Origin: Bradyrhizobium sp. WSM1743
Lineage (GTDB): Bacteria; Pseudomonadota; Alphaproteobacteria; Rhizobiales; Xanthobacteraceae
DNA length: 49,245 nucleotides
NCBI RefSeq assembly: GCF_000473065.1
Contig: NZ_AXAZ01000065.1
Coordinates: forward strand, 1-49,245
Reading direction: 5' to 3'
The notes below the pieces were generated by a model that saw nothing but the letters and a program-made list of their open reading frames with translations, had not been told where the DNA came from and did no database searches. The stretch's first letter is position 1. Every line of letters begins with the position of its first letter. Both the position numbers and the translations under genes were made by a program. This document shows, in pieces, positions 41,049 to 48,957 of the stretch.

Positions 41049-41137
41049 CCGTCATTCCGGGGCGATGCGAAGCATCGAACCCGGACTCTCGAGGTTCCGG
41101 GTTCGGCTCTGCGAGCCACCCCGGAATGACGGTCATC
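41049..41137. repeat. Family B palindromic repeat
   Basis: CCGTCATTCCGGGGCGATGC on the left and CCACCCCGGAATGACGG on the right form a near-perfect inverted repeat. Inside are the hairpin CGATGC-GAA-GCATCG (41063-41077) and CCCGG pairs. It directly follows serA and precedes its terminator. Confidence 0.82.
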
Positions 41138-41163
41138 ATATCATATATTCCGACCCGCGGAAC

Positions 41164-41200
41164 AACGCCGCCTCCATCACCGGAGGCGGCGTTTTTATTT
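41164..41200 (+). terminator. Rho-independent terminator after serA
   Basis: An 11-bp stem, ACGCCGCCTCC and GGAGGCGGCGT around ATCACC, is followed by TTTTATTTT. It lies about 120 bases downstream of serA, after the palindromic repeat. Confidence 0.85.
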
Positions 41201-41289
41201 TCCCCACGCCTGTCAAACTGTGTACCAATGGCGCCCAGAACGCTTCGTATCCATGCTCCGTTCAAAATCGTTCGACAAGGGAGAAAACA

Positions 41290-42462
41290 ATGCGTGAAGC
41301 CGTCATCGTTTCCTATGCGCGCACGGGCCTCGCCAAATCCGGCCGCGGCGGGTTCAACATCACGCCGCCGATGTCGCTCGCGGCCCACGCCATCAAGCAT
41401 GCTGTGAGCCGCGCCGGCGTCGACAAGGACTATGTCGAGGACTGCTATCTCGGCAATTGCGCCCATGGCGCGCCGAACATCGGCCGCCAGGCGGCGCTGC
41501 TCGCGGGCCTGCCGAAGACCACGGCCGGCGTCTCGGTCAACCGCTTCTGCTCCTCTGGCCTGCAGACCATCGCGATGGCCGCGAACTCGATCCGCTCCGA
41601 CGGGGCCGACTGCATCGTTGCCGGCGGCGTCGAGAGCATCTCGATTCCGGGCGGCGGCTCGCCGAAGGAATCGATCGATCCGGAGCTGCTCAAGGTCGCC
41701 CCCGATATCTTCATGGCGATGATCGACACCGCCGATATCGTCGCCGAGCGCTACAAGCTCAGCCGCGAATACCAGGACGAGTTCTCGCTGGAATCGCAGC
41801 GCCGCATGGCCGCGGCCCAGCAGGCCGGCAAGTTCAAGGACGAGATCGTCCCGATGAAGACCAAGATGAAAGTGGTCGACAAGCAGACCAAGGCCGAGTC
41901 GATCGTCGACTACGTCGTCGATCGCGACGAATGCAATCGGCCCGACACCACGATGGAAGGATTGGCAAAACTCGAGCCGGTCAAGGGTCCCGGCAAGTTC
42001 GTCACCGCCGGCAATGCCAGCCAGCTCTCGGACGGCGCCGCCGCCGTGGTGCTGATGGAGGCCAAGGACGCCGAGAAGCGCGGCCTCAAGCCGCTCGGCC
42101 GCTTCGTCGCCTGGGCCACCGCGGGCTGCGAGCCCGACGAGATGGGCATCGGCCCGGTGTTCGCGATCCCGAAGCTCTTGAAGCGCACCGGCCTCAAGAT
42201 CGACGACATCGATCTCTGGGAGCTCAACGAGGCCTTCGCCAGCCAGTGCCTGTATTGCCGCGACAAGCTCGAGATCGATCCCGCCAAGTACAACGTCAAC
42301 GGCGGCTCGATCGCGATCGGCCATCCCTTCGGCATGACCGGCGCCCGTCTCACCGGCCATCTGCTGCAGGAAGGCGCGCGGCGCAAGGCCAAGTGGGGCG
42401 TGGTGACGATGTGCATCGGCGGCGGCCAGGGCGGCGCCGGCCTGTTCGAGATCTACAGCTGA
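41290..42462 (+). CDS. Acetyl-CoA acetyltransferase (thiolase)
   Basis: This encodes 390 residues behind AAGGGAGAAAACA. Thiolases condense or cleave acyl-CoA; this one fits the degradative/biosynthetic type II group. Catalytic residues are visible: nucleophilic Cys87 in NRFCSSGLQTIA, the active-site His in GGSIAIGHPFGMTGAR, and the second Cys in MCIGGGQGGAG; NEAFA is the other conserved motif. It may supply acetoacetyl-CoA for polyhydroxybutyrate or act in beta-oxidation; the phasin gene nearby fits the former, but they are not in one operon. The symbol is left open because phaA, atoB and fadA cannot be told apart here. Confidence 0.92.
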   Translation: MREAVIVSYARTGLAKSGRGGFNITPPMSLAAHAIKHAVSRAGVDKDYVEDCYLGNCAHGAPNIGRQAALLAGLPKTTAGVSVNRFCSSGLQTIAMAANSIRSDGADCIVAGGVESISIPGGGSPKESIDPELLKVAPDIFMAMIDTADIVAERYKLSREYQDEFSLESQRRMAAAQQAGKFKDEIVPMKTKMKVVDKQTKAESIVDYVVDRDECNRPDTTMEGLAKLEPVKGPGKFVTAGNASQLSDGAAAVVLMEAKDAEKRGLKPLGRFVAWATAGCEPDEMGIGPVFAIPKLLKRTGLKIDDIDLWELNEAFASQCLYCRDKLEIDPAKYNVNGGSIAIGHPFGMTGARLTGHLLQEGARRKAKWGVVTMCIGGGQGGAGLFEIYS

Positions 42463-42495
42463 TCCGAAACCGTTACTGTCATTTGAAGACAGGCA

Positions 42496-42527
42496 AGCAC
42501 GGCGCGTCATCGGCGCCGTGCTTTTTT
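42496..42527 (+). terminator. Rho-independent terminator after thiolase
   Basis: A perfect 10-bp stem, AGCACGGCGC and GCGCCGTGCT, with a 7-base loop is followed by a run of T. It lies 33 bases after the stop codon. Confidence 0.9.
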
Positions 42528-42550
42528 ATTGACTGTGCGTGTGCATCTCA

Positions 42551-42750
42551 CCGTGCATAAGATTTGCAACGGGTGTCGACGCAGCAGCCATTCCCGACGG
42601 CGCCAAGGCCGAGCTGCGCCAGAAGCTCGCCGACTATCAGCGCGACTTCTCCGCCTGGATGGAGACCGCGCTGAAGCTGGCGACTGAATTGAAGGCGATG
42701 TCCGAAGCCTTCGCAAGCGGGAGAGGGAGCGCACCGGTTTCGCGGCAGCC
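42551..42750 (+). pseudogene. Possible coding remnant
   Basis: One plus-strand frame reads as a plausible amphipathic helix (IPDGAKAELRQKLADYQRDF, then SAWMETALKLATELKAMSEA), with base use at the third codon position like real genes. There is no good start or ribosome site and the frame simply runs on into the antisense of the kinase gene. It may be the remnant of a lost gene or the tail of a small one. No family is recognised. Confidence 0.3.
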
Positions 42751-45700
42751 TCACGCCTTCGCAAGCGCCGGCGCGAACACCACCTCGATCAGCGTGCCAT
42801 TCCCCGCGCTCTTGATGTTGAACCGGGCGCGGTTGGCTTCGACCAGCGCCTTCGTCAGCGACAGGCTCAGCGCCGAGCTGTCGGCGGCATCGCCAGGCGG
42901 CGGGGTGCGGAACGGCTCCATCGCGGCGGCGACCTCGCGCTCGGTGAGGCCGTGGCCGGTGTCGCGGATGCGAAGCGCGATCTCGCCGCGGTCGGTCAGC
43001 GCGGTGGAGACGATGACCTGGCCGCCGGCGCTGGCAAGCCGGATCGAGTTCGAGATCAGATTCACAGTGATCTGCCGCATCGCGCGCGCATCGACGCTCA
43101 CCTGCGGCAGCGCATGGGCAAGCGAGGTGCGGATGATGATGCGCTCGCGGTTGGCCTGCGGCTGCATCACCGTCACGCAGGCCTCGACGAGATCGTTGAG
43201 GTTGAGGTTGGCAAAATTCAGATCGAGCTTGCCGGTCTCGATCCGCGACAGCTCCAGCAAATCGTCGATGATGGCGATGACGCGCTCGCCGGAAGCGCGG
43301 ATGTCCTTCATGTATTCGCCGTAGCGCTCGTTGCCGAGCGCGCCGAAGCGCTCCGAGATCATCACCTCGGCAAAGCCGATGATGGCGTTGAGCGGCGTGC
43401 GGATCTCGTGGCTGATCCGCGCCAGCATGTCGGCCTTGGCATTGGCCGCGCCGTCGACGAGGCGGCGGGCCTGCGTCAATTCGCTCTCGCCCTTCTTCGC
43501 GTGGGAGAGATCGCGGAACACGGCGAAGAAGTTCGGGCCGTCGGGCCGGGTACGGCCCATGATCATCGCGAGCGGAATGACGCCGCCCTTCTTCTCGCGG
43601 CCCAGCACCTCGCGGCCGTGGTCGAGCAGGCTCGAGATGTCCTGGCTCTTCAGGCTTTCGAGATAATCGGCGACGATCTGCTGGCTCTCGGGCGCGAACA
43701 GCGTCATCAGGTTCTGCTCGAGCAGCGCCTCGCCGTCATAGCCGAACAGCGCCTCGGCGCTGCGGTTGCAGGCGTGGAGGTTGCCTTCGGCATCGAACAT
43801 GACGATGCCCTCGGCCGTGGTGTCGAGGATGGCGGCGAGATCCTCCGCCTCGGCTTCGCCGGCCGCGGGCTCGGGTTCGTAGGGGATGGGCTCCGCGACA
43901 ACGGACTCGGCAACCACGCTCTCCGCGATGACAGGCGCTGCGGCGATCGGTGCCGCCTGCGGCAGCGCGCAGATCAGCGCATGCGCGCTCTCGCCGTCCC
44001 AGTCGATCGTGTGCAGATGCGCTTCGCTCGTTGCAAGCGGCGCTTCGCCATTGGCGACCGTCGCGCTGATCGTGACCGGCGTGCCGGCTTGCGACGTGCT
44101 GCTGGCCGACGACACGCCCGGCTCGACATAGAGCGCATCCAGCCCGCCGGCATTCTCCAGCGCGCTCACGCTGGCATAGCCCATGCGCGCGAGGAAGGCG
44201 GGGTTGGCGTAGAGCAGGCGGTCGAGCCGATAGATCAGGATGCCCGTCGGCAAGAGGTCGAGCAGCGTGCGGTCGCGTGCGCTGGCGCCGCGCGCCGGCG
44301 GCGCGGGCTCGGTCAGCCATTCGGCCGCAGCCTGCGGCGGCTCGGGCTCCGGCGGTTCGGCCGAGATCTCCGCCGGATGCTCGGCCGCGTCAGTCGCGAT
44401 GGTCTCGCGCTCGCGTTCGAGCCGCTCGGACAATTGCCGGGCGAGTTCGTTGAACGCGCTGTTCTCGACCGGCGTCAGCGTCGGGGGGCGCGTATCGCCG
44501 GGCGAGCGGAACGGCACGACATTGGGAGGCGTTTCCACGGGCGTGTCCAGTTCGGTTGGGTGTGAAGTCGCGTCGCTGGTGGGCTGTGGCAGTTCAGGCT
44601 CGGCTGTTGGCTCGGGCTCGGGTGGCTCGATCGGCGGAGGCGATGCGGCTGCTTCGGGCTCCGCTTCGGAGGTGGCCTCGGGTTTCGCCTCCGGCTGCGG
44701 CTCCCGCTCGGCGATGTCAGCGGAGAGGTCCTGCTGCGCCGGCGGCGCGAGCAGCTCGAAGCGCCTGAGCGCCTCGAGCCGGTTGAGGGCATCGAGATCG
44801 CGGCAGACGCCAAATCCCCTGAAGCCGGCAAAGTTGCGCACCTGATCGTAGACCGGCAGGCCGGCAAGCTCGACCGGAAGGTGCTCGCCGCCATCGGCGG
44901 GCCAGTTCACGGTGATGCCGGCCCAGGTGTCGTGGCTGTCCAGCGCCTGTGCGACCCGCCCGTCCGGATCGAGCGAGAACTCTTCGGCGATCTCGCGCCA
45001 GGGGCGGCCGAAGCCGGTGGCCGTGCGCGGGCCGATCAGGCGGATGAACTCGTCGGAGAGAAGCACAAAGCGGCCCTCTGCATCCAACTGCCAGAGGAAG
45101 CGCAGCGGATGCTGACGCGGTGCGGGCGGCTCTTGCTGGCCCGAGGACTCTTGGCCCGACGACCCCTGGCTCGACGGCGGCTCGACCATGCGGACAGTGA
45201 TCGGCGCAGCCTGCGGCGACACAAGGGCTGAGCAGCAGTTTTCAACCGGAGTTTTGGCCGCGGCGTCACTGGTCTGGTCGGGCACCGGTCCTTGGGCAGC
45301 CTTCACGGGCGCCTCGTGCGCGGCGCCGGGCTCGATCAGCGCGACCAGGCCGACATCGGCACCCGCGCCGACCCGCTGCAGCACCATCTGGCCGATGCCG
45401 ATCGGCGTCGCGGCGCGGCCGGTTGCCAGCGCATCGCTGCGGGCCCGGTCGAGACCGGCCTCAAACAGATCGCGGAAGCCGAGCAGGGAGCGGGCGGCCT
45501 CGCTGGCCCCGACGAACAGTCCGTCCGCCGCGAACGCCGCCATCGGCACCTTGGCGCCCGCAACGAGCCGATGCAGCCGCTCGACCAGCGGCATCGAGCG
45601 CAGCGTCGGGTCCATCGCGATGATGAGCACAGCATGGCCGCCATCGGCAAAATCGAGCCGCGCGCAGGCGCAGGTCATCAGCGTGCCGAGCCGGGCGCCG

Positions 45701-45972
45701 AAGCCGCGCAGCCGTTCGAGCCGCACCGCGCCGTTCGCCGGCAGCTGGCGGGCGAGCCTGGCGACCTGGCGGCGATGGCTGTCGGCGGGGCCGAACACCT
45801 TGTCCGCAAGGCCAGCGCTATTCGCCGCGCCGAACAACTTTGCGCCGACCGGATTGGCCCACAGCACGCGCGCGCCGTCGATCGACCACAGCCAAGCGGG
45901 CAGAGGAGAGGTCGCATGCACGGCCAGCCGCGGATCGCCCACCCCTCGCAACTGGAAATCCGAACGCGTCAT
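42751..45972 (-). CDS. PAS-domain sensor histidine kinase, PdhS/DivJ-like
   Basis: This encodes 1073 residues with no obvious membrane segment, so it is probably cytoplasmic. A PAS-like N-terminus is followed by a long low-complexity stretch rich in P, E and A (about 400-560), one or two further PAS regions, a clear PAS domain (about 680-800: LDTTAEGIVMFDAEGNLHAC), and the kinase core. The H-box has His855 in ISHEIRTPLNAIIGFAEVM; N975 and DTGHG (1004-1008) mark the ATP site, but the usual glycine-rich G2 box is replaced by SSALSLSLTKAL. Domain order and H-box sequence resemble the PdhS/PleC/DivJ kinases that act on DivK and so on CtrA. The specific partner is not proven. Confidence 0.88.
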   Translation of the reverse strand: MTRSDFQLRGVGDPRLAVHATSPLPAWLWSIDGARVLWANPVGAKLFGAANSAGLADKVFGPADSHRRQVARLARQLPANGAVRLERLRGFGARLGTLMTCACARLDFADGGHAVLIIAMDPTLRSMPLVERLHRLVAGAKVPMAAFAADGLFVGASEAARSLLGFRDLFEAGLDRARSDALATGRAATPIGIGQMVLQRVGAGADVGLVALIEPGAAHEAPVKAAQGPVPDQTSDAAAKTPVENCCSALVSPQAAPITVRMVEPPSSQGSSGQESSGQQEPPAPRQHPLRFLWQLDAEGRFVLLSDEFIRLIGPRTATGFGRPWREIAEEFSLDPDGRVAQALDSHDTWAGITVNWPADGGEHLPVELAGLPVYDQVRNFAGFRGFGVCRDLDALNRLEALRRFELLAPPAQQDLSADIAEREPQPEAKPEATSEAEPEAAASPPPIEPPEPEPTAEPELPQPTSDATSHPTELDTPVETPPNVVPFRSPGDTRPPTLTPVENSAFNELARQLSERLERERETIATDAAEHPAEISAEPPEPEPPQAAAEWLTEPAPPARGASARDRTLLDLLPTGILIYRLDRLLYANPAFLARMGYASVSALENAGGLDALYVEPGVSSASSTSQAGTPVTISATVANGEAPLATSEAHLHTIDWDGESAHALICALPQAAPIAAAPVIAESVVAESVVAEPIPYEPEPAAGEAEAEDLAAILDTTAEGIVMFDAEGNLHACNRSAEALFGYDGEALLEQNLMTLFAPESQQIVADYLESLKSQDISSLLDHGREVLGREKKGGVIPLAMIMGRTRPDGPNFFAVFRDLSHAKKGESELTQARRLVDGAANAKADMLARISHEIRTPLNAIIGFAEVMISERFGALGNERYGEYMKDIRASGERVIAIIDDLLELSRIETGKLDLNFANLNLNDLVEACVTVMQPQANRERIIIRTSLAHALPQVSVDARAMRQITVNLISNSIRLASAGGQVIVSTALTDRGEIALRIRDTGHGLTEREVAAAMEPFRTPPPGDAADSSALSLSLTKALVEANRARFNIKSAGNGTLIEVVFAPALAKA

Positions 45973-46026
45973 CAGGCCGGCTTGTCACTCACGCATCAGG
46001 TGTGGCGGCTGCCGGGAATGGCAGCC

Positions 46027-46041
46027 TTAAGAAAGGGTTAG
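46027..46041. promoter_or_regulatory. Near-consensus CtrA-type box upstream of the kinase gene
   Basis: On the plus strand TTAA-GAAAGGG-TTAG differs by one base from TTAA-N7-TTAA and lies about 55 bases upstream of the kinase start codon. Further TTAA strings occur at about 46095-46115. Suggestive only. Confidence 0.35.
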
Positions 46042-46221
46042 TATCGCCCGGAAGGCGCGGGCAGGTCCACGGCCGCAAGCCCGGAAGGGCGCCCTTAAGC
46101 GGCGATAACCTTAATGTGCCCAAGCCCGCAAGCCGCGCCGATGTTGCATCCAAGGGATTTGGGGGGCGGCGGGTCAGGCCGGCCTGACGAGTTAGACTCA
46201 GCTAGCAGCCCCGACAAAAGC

Positions 46222-46352
46222 GCGCTCCCTCCCCCGCTTGCGGGGGAGGGTTGGGGAGAGGGTGTATCGACAACGAAGACTCCCCCAGAGGAAAGAACCC
46301 TCACCCGGATCGCTTTCGCGATCCGACCTCTCCCGCAAGCGGGAGAGGTGAA
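46222..46352. repeat. Family A palindromic repeat, long copy
   Basis: Left hairpin CTCCCCCGCTTGCGGGGGAG, then GGTTGGGGAGAGGGTG, ACCCTCACCC, an internal hairpin at 46307-46324 (GGATCGC/GCGATCC), and CTCTCCCGCAAGCGGGAGAG on the right. It lies in the 45973-46631 gap. The rest of the gap holds no gene I can support; 46410-46631 is AT-richer and carries the phasin leader, with TTGCGATGCA near 46458 that recalls the TGC-rich sites of PhaR-type regulators. Confidence 0.8.
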
Positions 46353-46631
46353 GAGCCGCCTAACCAACGCACTTCATTACCTCAACCCCCGGTTCCCCAC
46401 CCTGGGAACTTCATCCTCCCCGCGATAAAAATTTCGCGGCGCACCGTCCTGGCGCATTGCGATGCACAATGTTGACATGATGGGCAGCCATAGTGTTGGC
46501 GCTGGGCGAGCCATCTCGTTTGTTTCGCGTTTCCAGTCTTTCGTTCCCGCTCAATCCAGGGTCCACAATCGGGGCCGGCGGGCGCGCCAGAAGGCTCACT
46601 CCATTTTTTACAATTAGCGTGAGGGACAACC

Positions 46632-47066
46632 ATGACAGGTGCGACTGATCCGTTTTCTGCCTCGATCATTCCGTTCGAGGTTCCCGAGCAGATGCGTGCG
46701 TTCGCCGAGAAGGGCGTGTCGCAGGCCCGCGAGAACTACGCCAAGTTCAAGGACGCCGCCGAGACCCACAACGGCACCGTCGAGGCCGTGTTCACCTCGG
46801 CCTCCAAGGGCGCGAGCGAGTACACCGCCAAGCTGGTCGAGTTCATGAAGGCCAATTCCAGCGCCCAGCTCGACTTCGCCCAGCAGCTGTTCGGCGCCAA
46901 GTCGCCGACGGAAGCGATGGAGCTGTGGACCGGCCACGCCCGCAAGCAGCTCGAGACCTTCCAGTCACAGGCCAAGGAGCTGGTCGAGCTCACCCAGCGC
47001 GTCGCCAATGAGACCGCCGAGCCGATCAAGGCGAGTGCCTCGAAGTACTACCCGCCCGCCGCCTGA
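46632..47066 (+). CDS. Phasin family protein
   Basis: This encodes 144 residues behind GTGAGGGACAACC. The sequence is a typical phasin helical bundle: FEVPEQMRAFAEKGVSQARE, then YAKFKDAAETHNGTVEAVFT, KGASEYTAKLVEFMKANSSA and ARKQLETFQSQAKELVELTQ. Phasins coat polyhydroxyalkanoate granules; rhizobial members often also bind other proteins. A strong terminator follows. The thiolase at 41290 could feed the same storage pathway, but polymerase and reductase genes are not in this window. Confidence 0.9.
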   Translation: MTGATDPFSASIIPFEVPEQMRAFAEKGVSQARENYAKFKDAAETHNGTVEAVFTSASKGASEYTAKLVEFMKANSSAQLDFAQQLFGAKSPTEAMELWTGHARKQLETFQSQAKELVELTQRVANETAEPIKASASKYYPPAA

Positions 47067-47091
47067 GCGGCGAGGCCGGTTTGAGCTAAGA

Positions 47092-47119
47092 AACCCGGGC
47101 CGAAAGGCCCGGGTTTTTT
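47092..47119 (+). terminator. Rho-independent terminator after the phasin gene
   Basis: A perfect 10-bp stem, AACCCGGGCC and GGCCCGGGTT, closed by a GAAA tetraloop, is followed by TTTT. It lies 25 bases after the stop codon. Confidence 0.92.
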
Positions 47120-47120
47120 C

Positions 47121-47265
47121 TTTGCCTCTCCCGCGCTTGTCCCGCCGAAGCCTTGACGAAGGCGGATGCGGGAGAGGCCGGCGCCCGGGCGATGCGAAGC
47201 ATCGTCGGGCGACGGGTGAGGGCTCTCTCCCCACGGGGAATCTCCCGTAGTCGGGAGAGACAGCC
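47121..47265. repeat. Family A palindromic repeat, long degenerate copy
   Basis: Contains GCCTCTCCCGCGCTTGTCCC, AGGCGGATGCGGGAGAGGC, the hairpin CGATGC-GAA-GCATCG inside CGCCCG/CGGGCG (about 47182-47211), GACGGGTGAGGGCTCTC, and TCTCCCGTAGTCGGGAGAGA. It lies in the 47067-47436 gap; the remaining 170 bases before the tRNA hold no gene and probably carry the tRNA promoter. Confidence 0.75.
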
Positions 47266-47436
47266 CCTTATCGTCGCCATCAAGCCCGATTTCATCGCAC
47301 TGAAAGTGATTTCCGCTGGTTTTTCGCCCCTCTGCGGCCTTGCCAAAAACCCCCGTTGCACCTAGTTTCCGCCCCGTCCAGCCCCCTCGGCACCGGCCCT
47401 TACCTGAGGGCGTCCCAAGGCGCGGCTCGCCAGGAT

Positions 47437-47513
47437 GCAGTTGTAGCTCAGTTGGTTAGAGCGCCTGTCTGTGGAACAGGAGGTCGGTGGTTCGAGCCCA
47501 CCCAACTGTACCA
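47437..47513 (+). tRNA. tRNA-His (GTG anticodon)
   Basis: A full cloverleaf can be drawn: acceptor GCAGTTG with CAACTGT, D arm GCTC...GAGC, anticodon arm CCTGT-CTGTGGA-ACAGG giving anticodon GTG, variable loop AGGTC, T arm GGTGG-TTCGAGC-CCACC, and encoded CCA (47511-47513). Position 1:72 is G:U and the discriminator is A73, with no complementary G at -1. This is the alphaproteobacterial variant of tRNA-His and not the usual G-1:C73 type. Confidence 0.96.
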
Positions 47514-47746
47514 GTGCTGCGAGCAAATCCCACATCGTCCAGAACCGCTCAGACCGCACGCGAGTGGTTAAGGTCGCTCAGGTATTTGGAGCAGGAACGC
47601 GTATCTCAATCGTTCGCGAAAGCTTCCCATTGCCTGCTCAGATCGGCGGAACGGTCATCCATTAGCTGCCCCTTAAGCTATGTTTGTGCCGCACTTCCAC
47701 TCAAGCAACTAATTAATAGCTCGGATGATGTCGCCATCATCGATTC

Positions 47747-48604
47747 TCAGCGCACCTTCAGCTTGCCGACTTGCTCCGCCGCCCAGCTGTCGTCTGGTCG
47801 CAGAGTCAATATGCGCTCGTAGTCCTCCAAGGAACGCTTTCGGACACCGAGCTTTTGGAGCGCAAATGCACGAGCTCGCAGCCCGCTCAGATCGTTGGGA
47901 AGAAGCTCAAGCCCCTTATCTAGATGGGATACGGCGGTTGCAAATTCGCCTGCCCTCATCTTCGCAAAACCCAAGCCAAGGTAAACTCGACCTCGATCAT
48001 TCGGAGTAAGTGTGTGGCCGCCGGCAAGCACACTCTCGAAATCCAGCTGAGAACCTCGATAATTTTTTTGGACTAGATAGGCTTCACCGCGCCAGAGATG
48101 GGCCGTCGCGTGGTCGGGGGCAACCGATAATGCCCTTGTGTAGGCTTTTATCGCCTCCTCGTAATTTCCACGATCAGACTCCACCCGACCGAGGCCATAG
48201 GCAAAAATTGGTGATTTTGCATCGAGCGCCTCGCCTTTTGCAAAATCGGCGATGGCATCGTCATAGCGATGCTGACGCAAATAGAGAAAGCCGCGAGAAG
48301 CGTATAGAGCGGGATCGACCGGTTCGATGGCGATGGCGCTTGACCAATCTACGACAGCGCGATCGGTCTGGCCGATACGCTCATATAGGTACGCCCTTTG
48401 ATTAAGGATATTGCGACGTTCTGCATTAGAGATTGAATCGTCACTGATTGCCGTCGAAAGAAGTTCAATTGCGCGATCAAAAGCGCCGGCGCGTTCCGCA
48501 TGTTTGACCTCTGTGTGAATCCGAGAGTCAGCGTCGGCAGGTGCTCCGCTACAAGTGAATGCCATGGCCGCTATGGCAGCCCATATTGCCACGAGTTTTT
48601 GCAT
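47747..48604 (-). CDS. Secreted TPR-repeat protein
   Basis: This encodes 285 residues from the ATG at 48604 (GGAAG upstream); in-frame ATGs at 48622 and 48664 are alternatives. A signal peptide or anchor spans about residues 4-25 (LVAIWAAIAAMAFTCSG). At least five tetratricopeptide repeats follow, for example RAYLYERIGQTDRAVVDWSSAIAIEP and GRVESDRGNYEEAIKAYTRAL read at 34-residue spacing. TPR proteins serve as protein-binding scaffolds; the partner is unknown. The gene is visibly less GC-rich than its neighbours and lies between tRNA-His and an IS element, suggesting transferred DNA. Confidence 0.8.
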   Translation of the reverse strand: MQKLVAIWAAIAAMAFTCSGAPADADSRIHTEVKHAERAGAFDRAIELLSTAISDDSISNAERRNILNQRAYLYERIGQTDRAVVDWSSAIAIEPVDPALYASRGFLYLRQHRYDDAIADFAKGEALDAKSPIFAYGLGRVESDRGNYEEAIKAYTRALSVAPDHATAHLWRGEAYLVQKNYRGSQLDFESVLAGGHTLTPNDRGRVYLGLGFAKMRAGEFATAVSHLDKGLELLPNDLSGLRARAFALQKLGVRKRSLEDYERILTLRPDDSWAAEQVGKLKVR

Positions 48605-48957
48605 GTTCTTCCGCCGATACATGCGATTTCCCAATACACAGCGAATGCAGCCGACGCGCTGCAAATCCGCCGCGATCTTAGTTCTACATTAGCAAGAGCC
48701 CGATTGAGCCAATTTCAAAAGGCTACTTAATGATGGCGGGCCAAGCAGCGAAACCAATGTCCTTGCTTGCCAATCTTAGTGAGAACAACAACGGAGCTGA
48801 GTAGTGCGGCCCCAGGCCATCTCGCTCGTAATACGAGCGTGAGGCAACCACACAACTACAAACATTTCAAGTGGCGCTTAGGAATATAGCTTAAGCGCCG
48901 GAGCTTCTTTGTTCAGGACCGGTTTGCAACGTCTCCGCGACGGATTACGGTGACAGT
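48605..48957. other. AT-richer intergenic region without a recognisable gene
   Basis: No reading frame with a credible start is seen. Two hairpins stand out: CTCGCTCGT with ACGAGCGTGAG (about 48823-48845) and GGCGCTTA with TAAGCGCC (48873-48899). The first part holds the upstream region of the TPR gene; the last part leads into the IS element. Confidence 0.4.

Noticed and set aside
39347..42510. Two long minus-strand frames opposite serA and the thiolase
   Set aside because: Both are shadows; the plus strand has full catalytic motifs in each case.
42952..44565. 537-codon plus-strand frame opposite the kinase
   Set aside because: Shadow of the kinase gene, with no recognisable domain or start signal.
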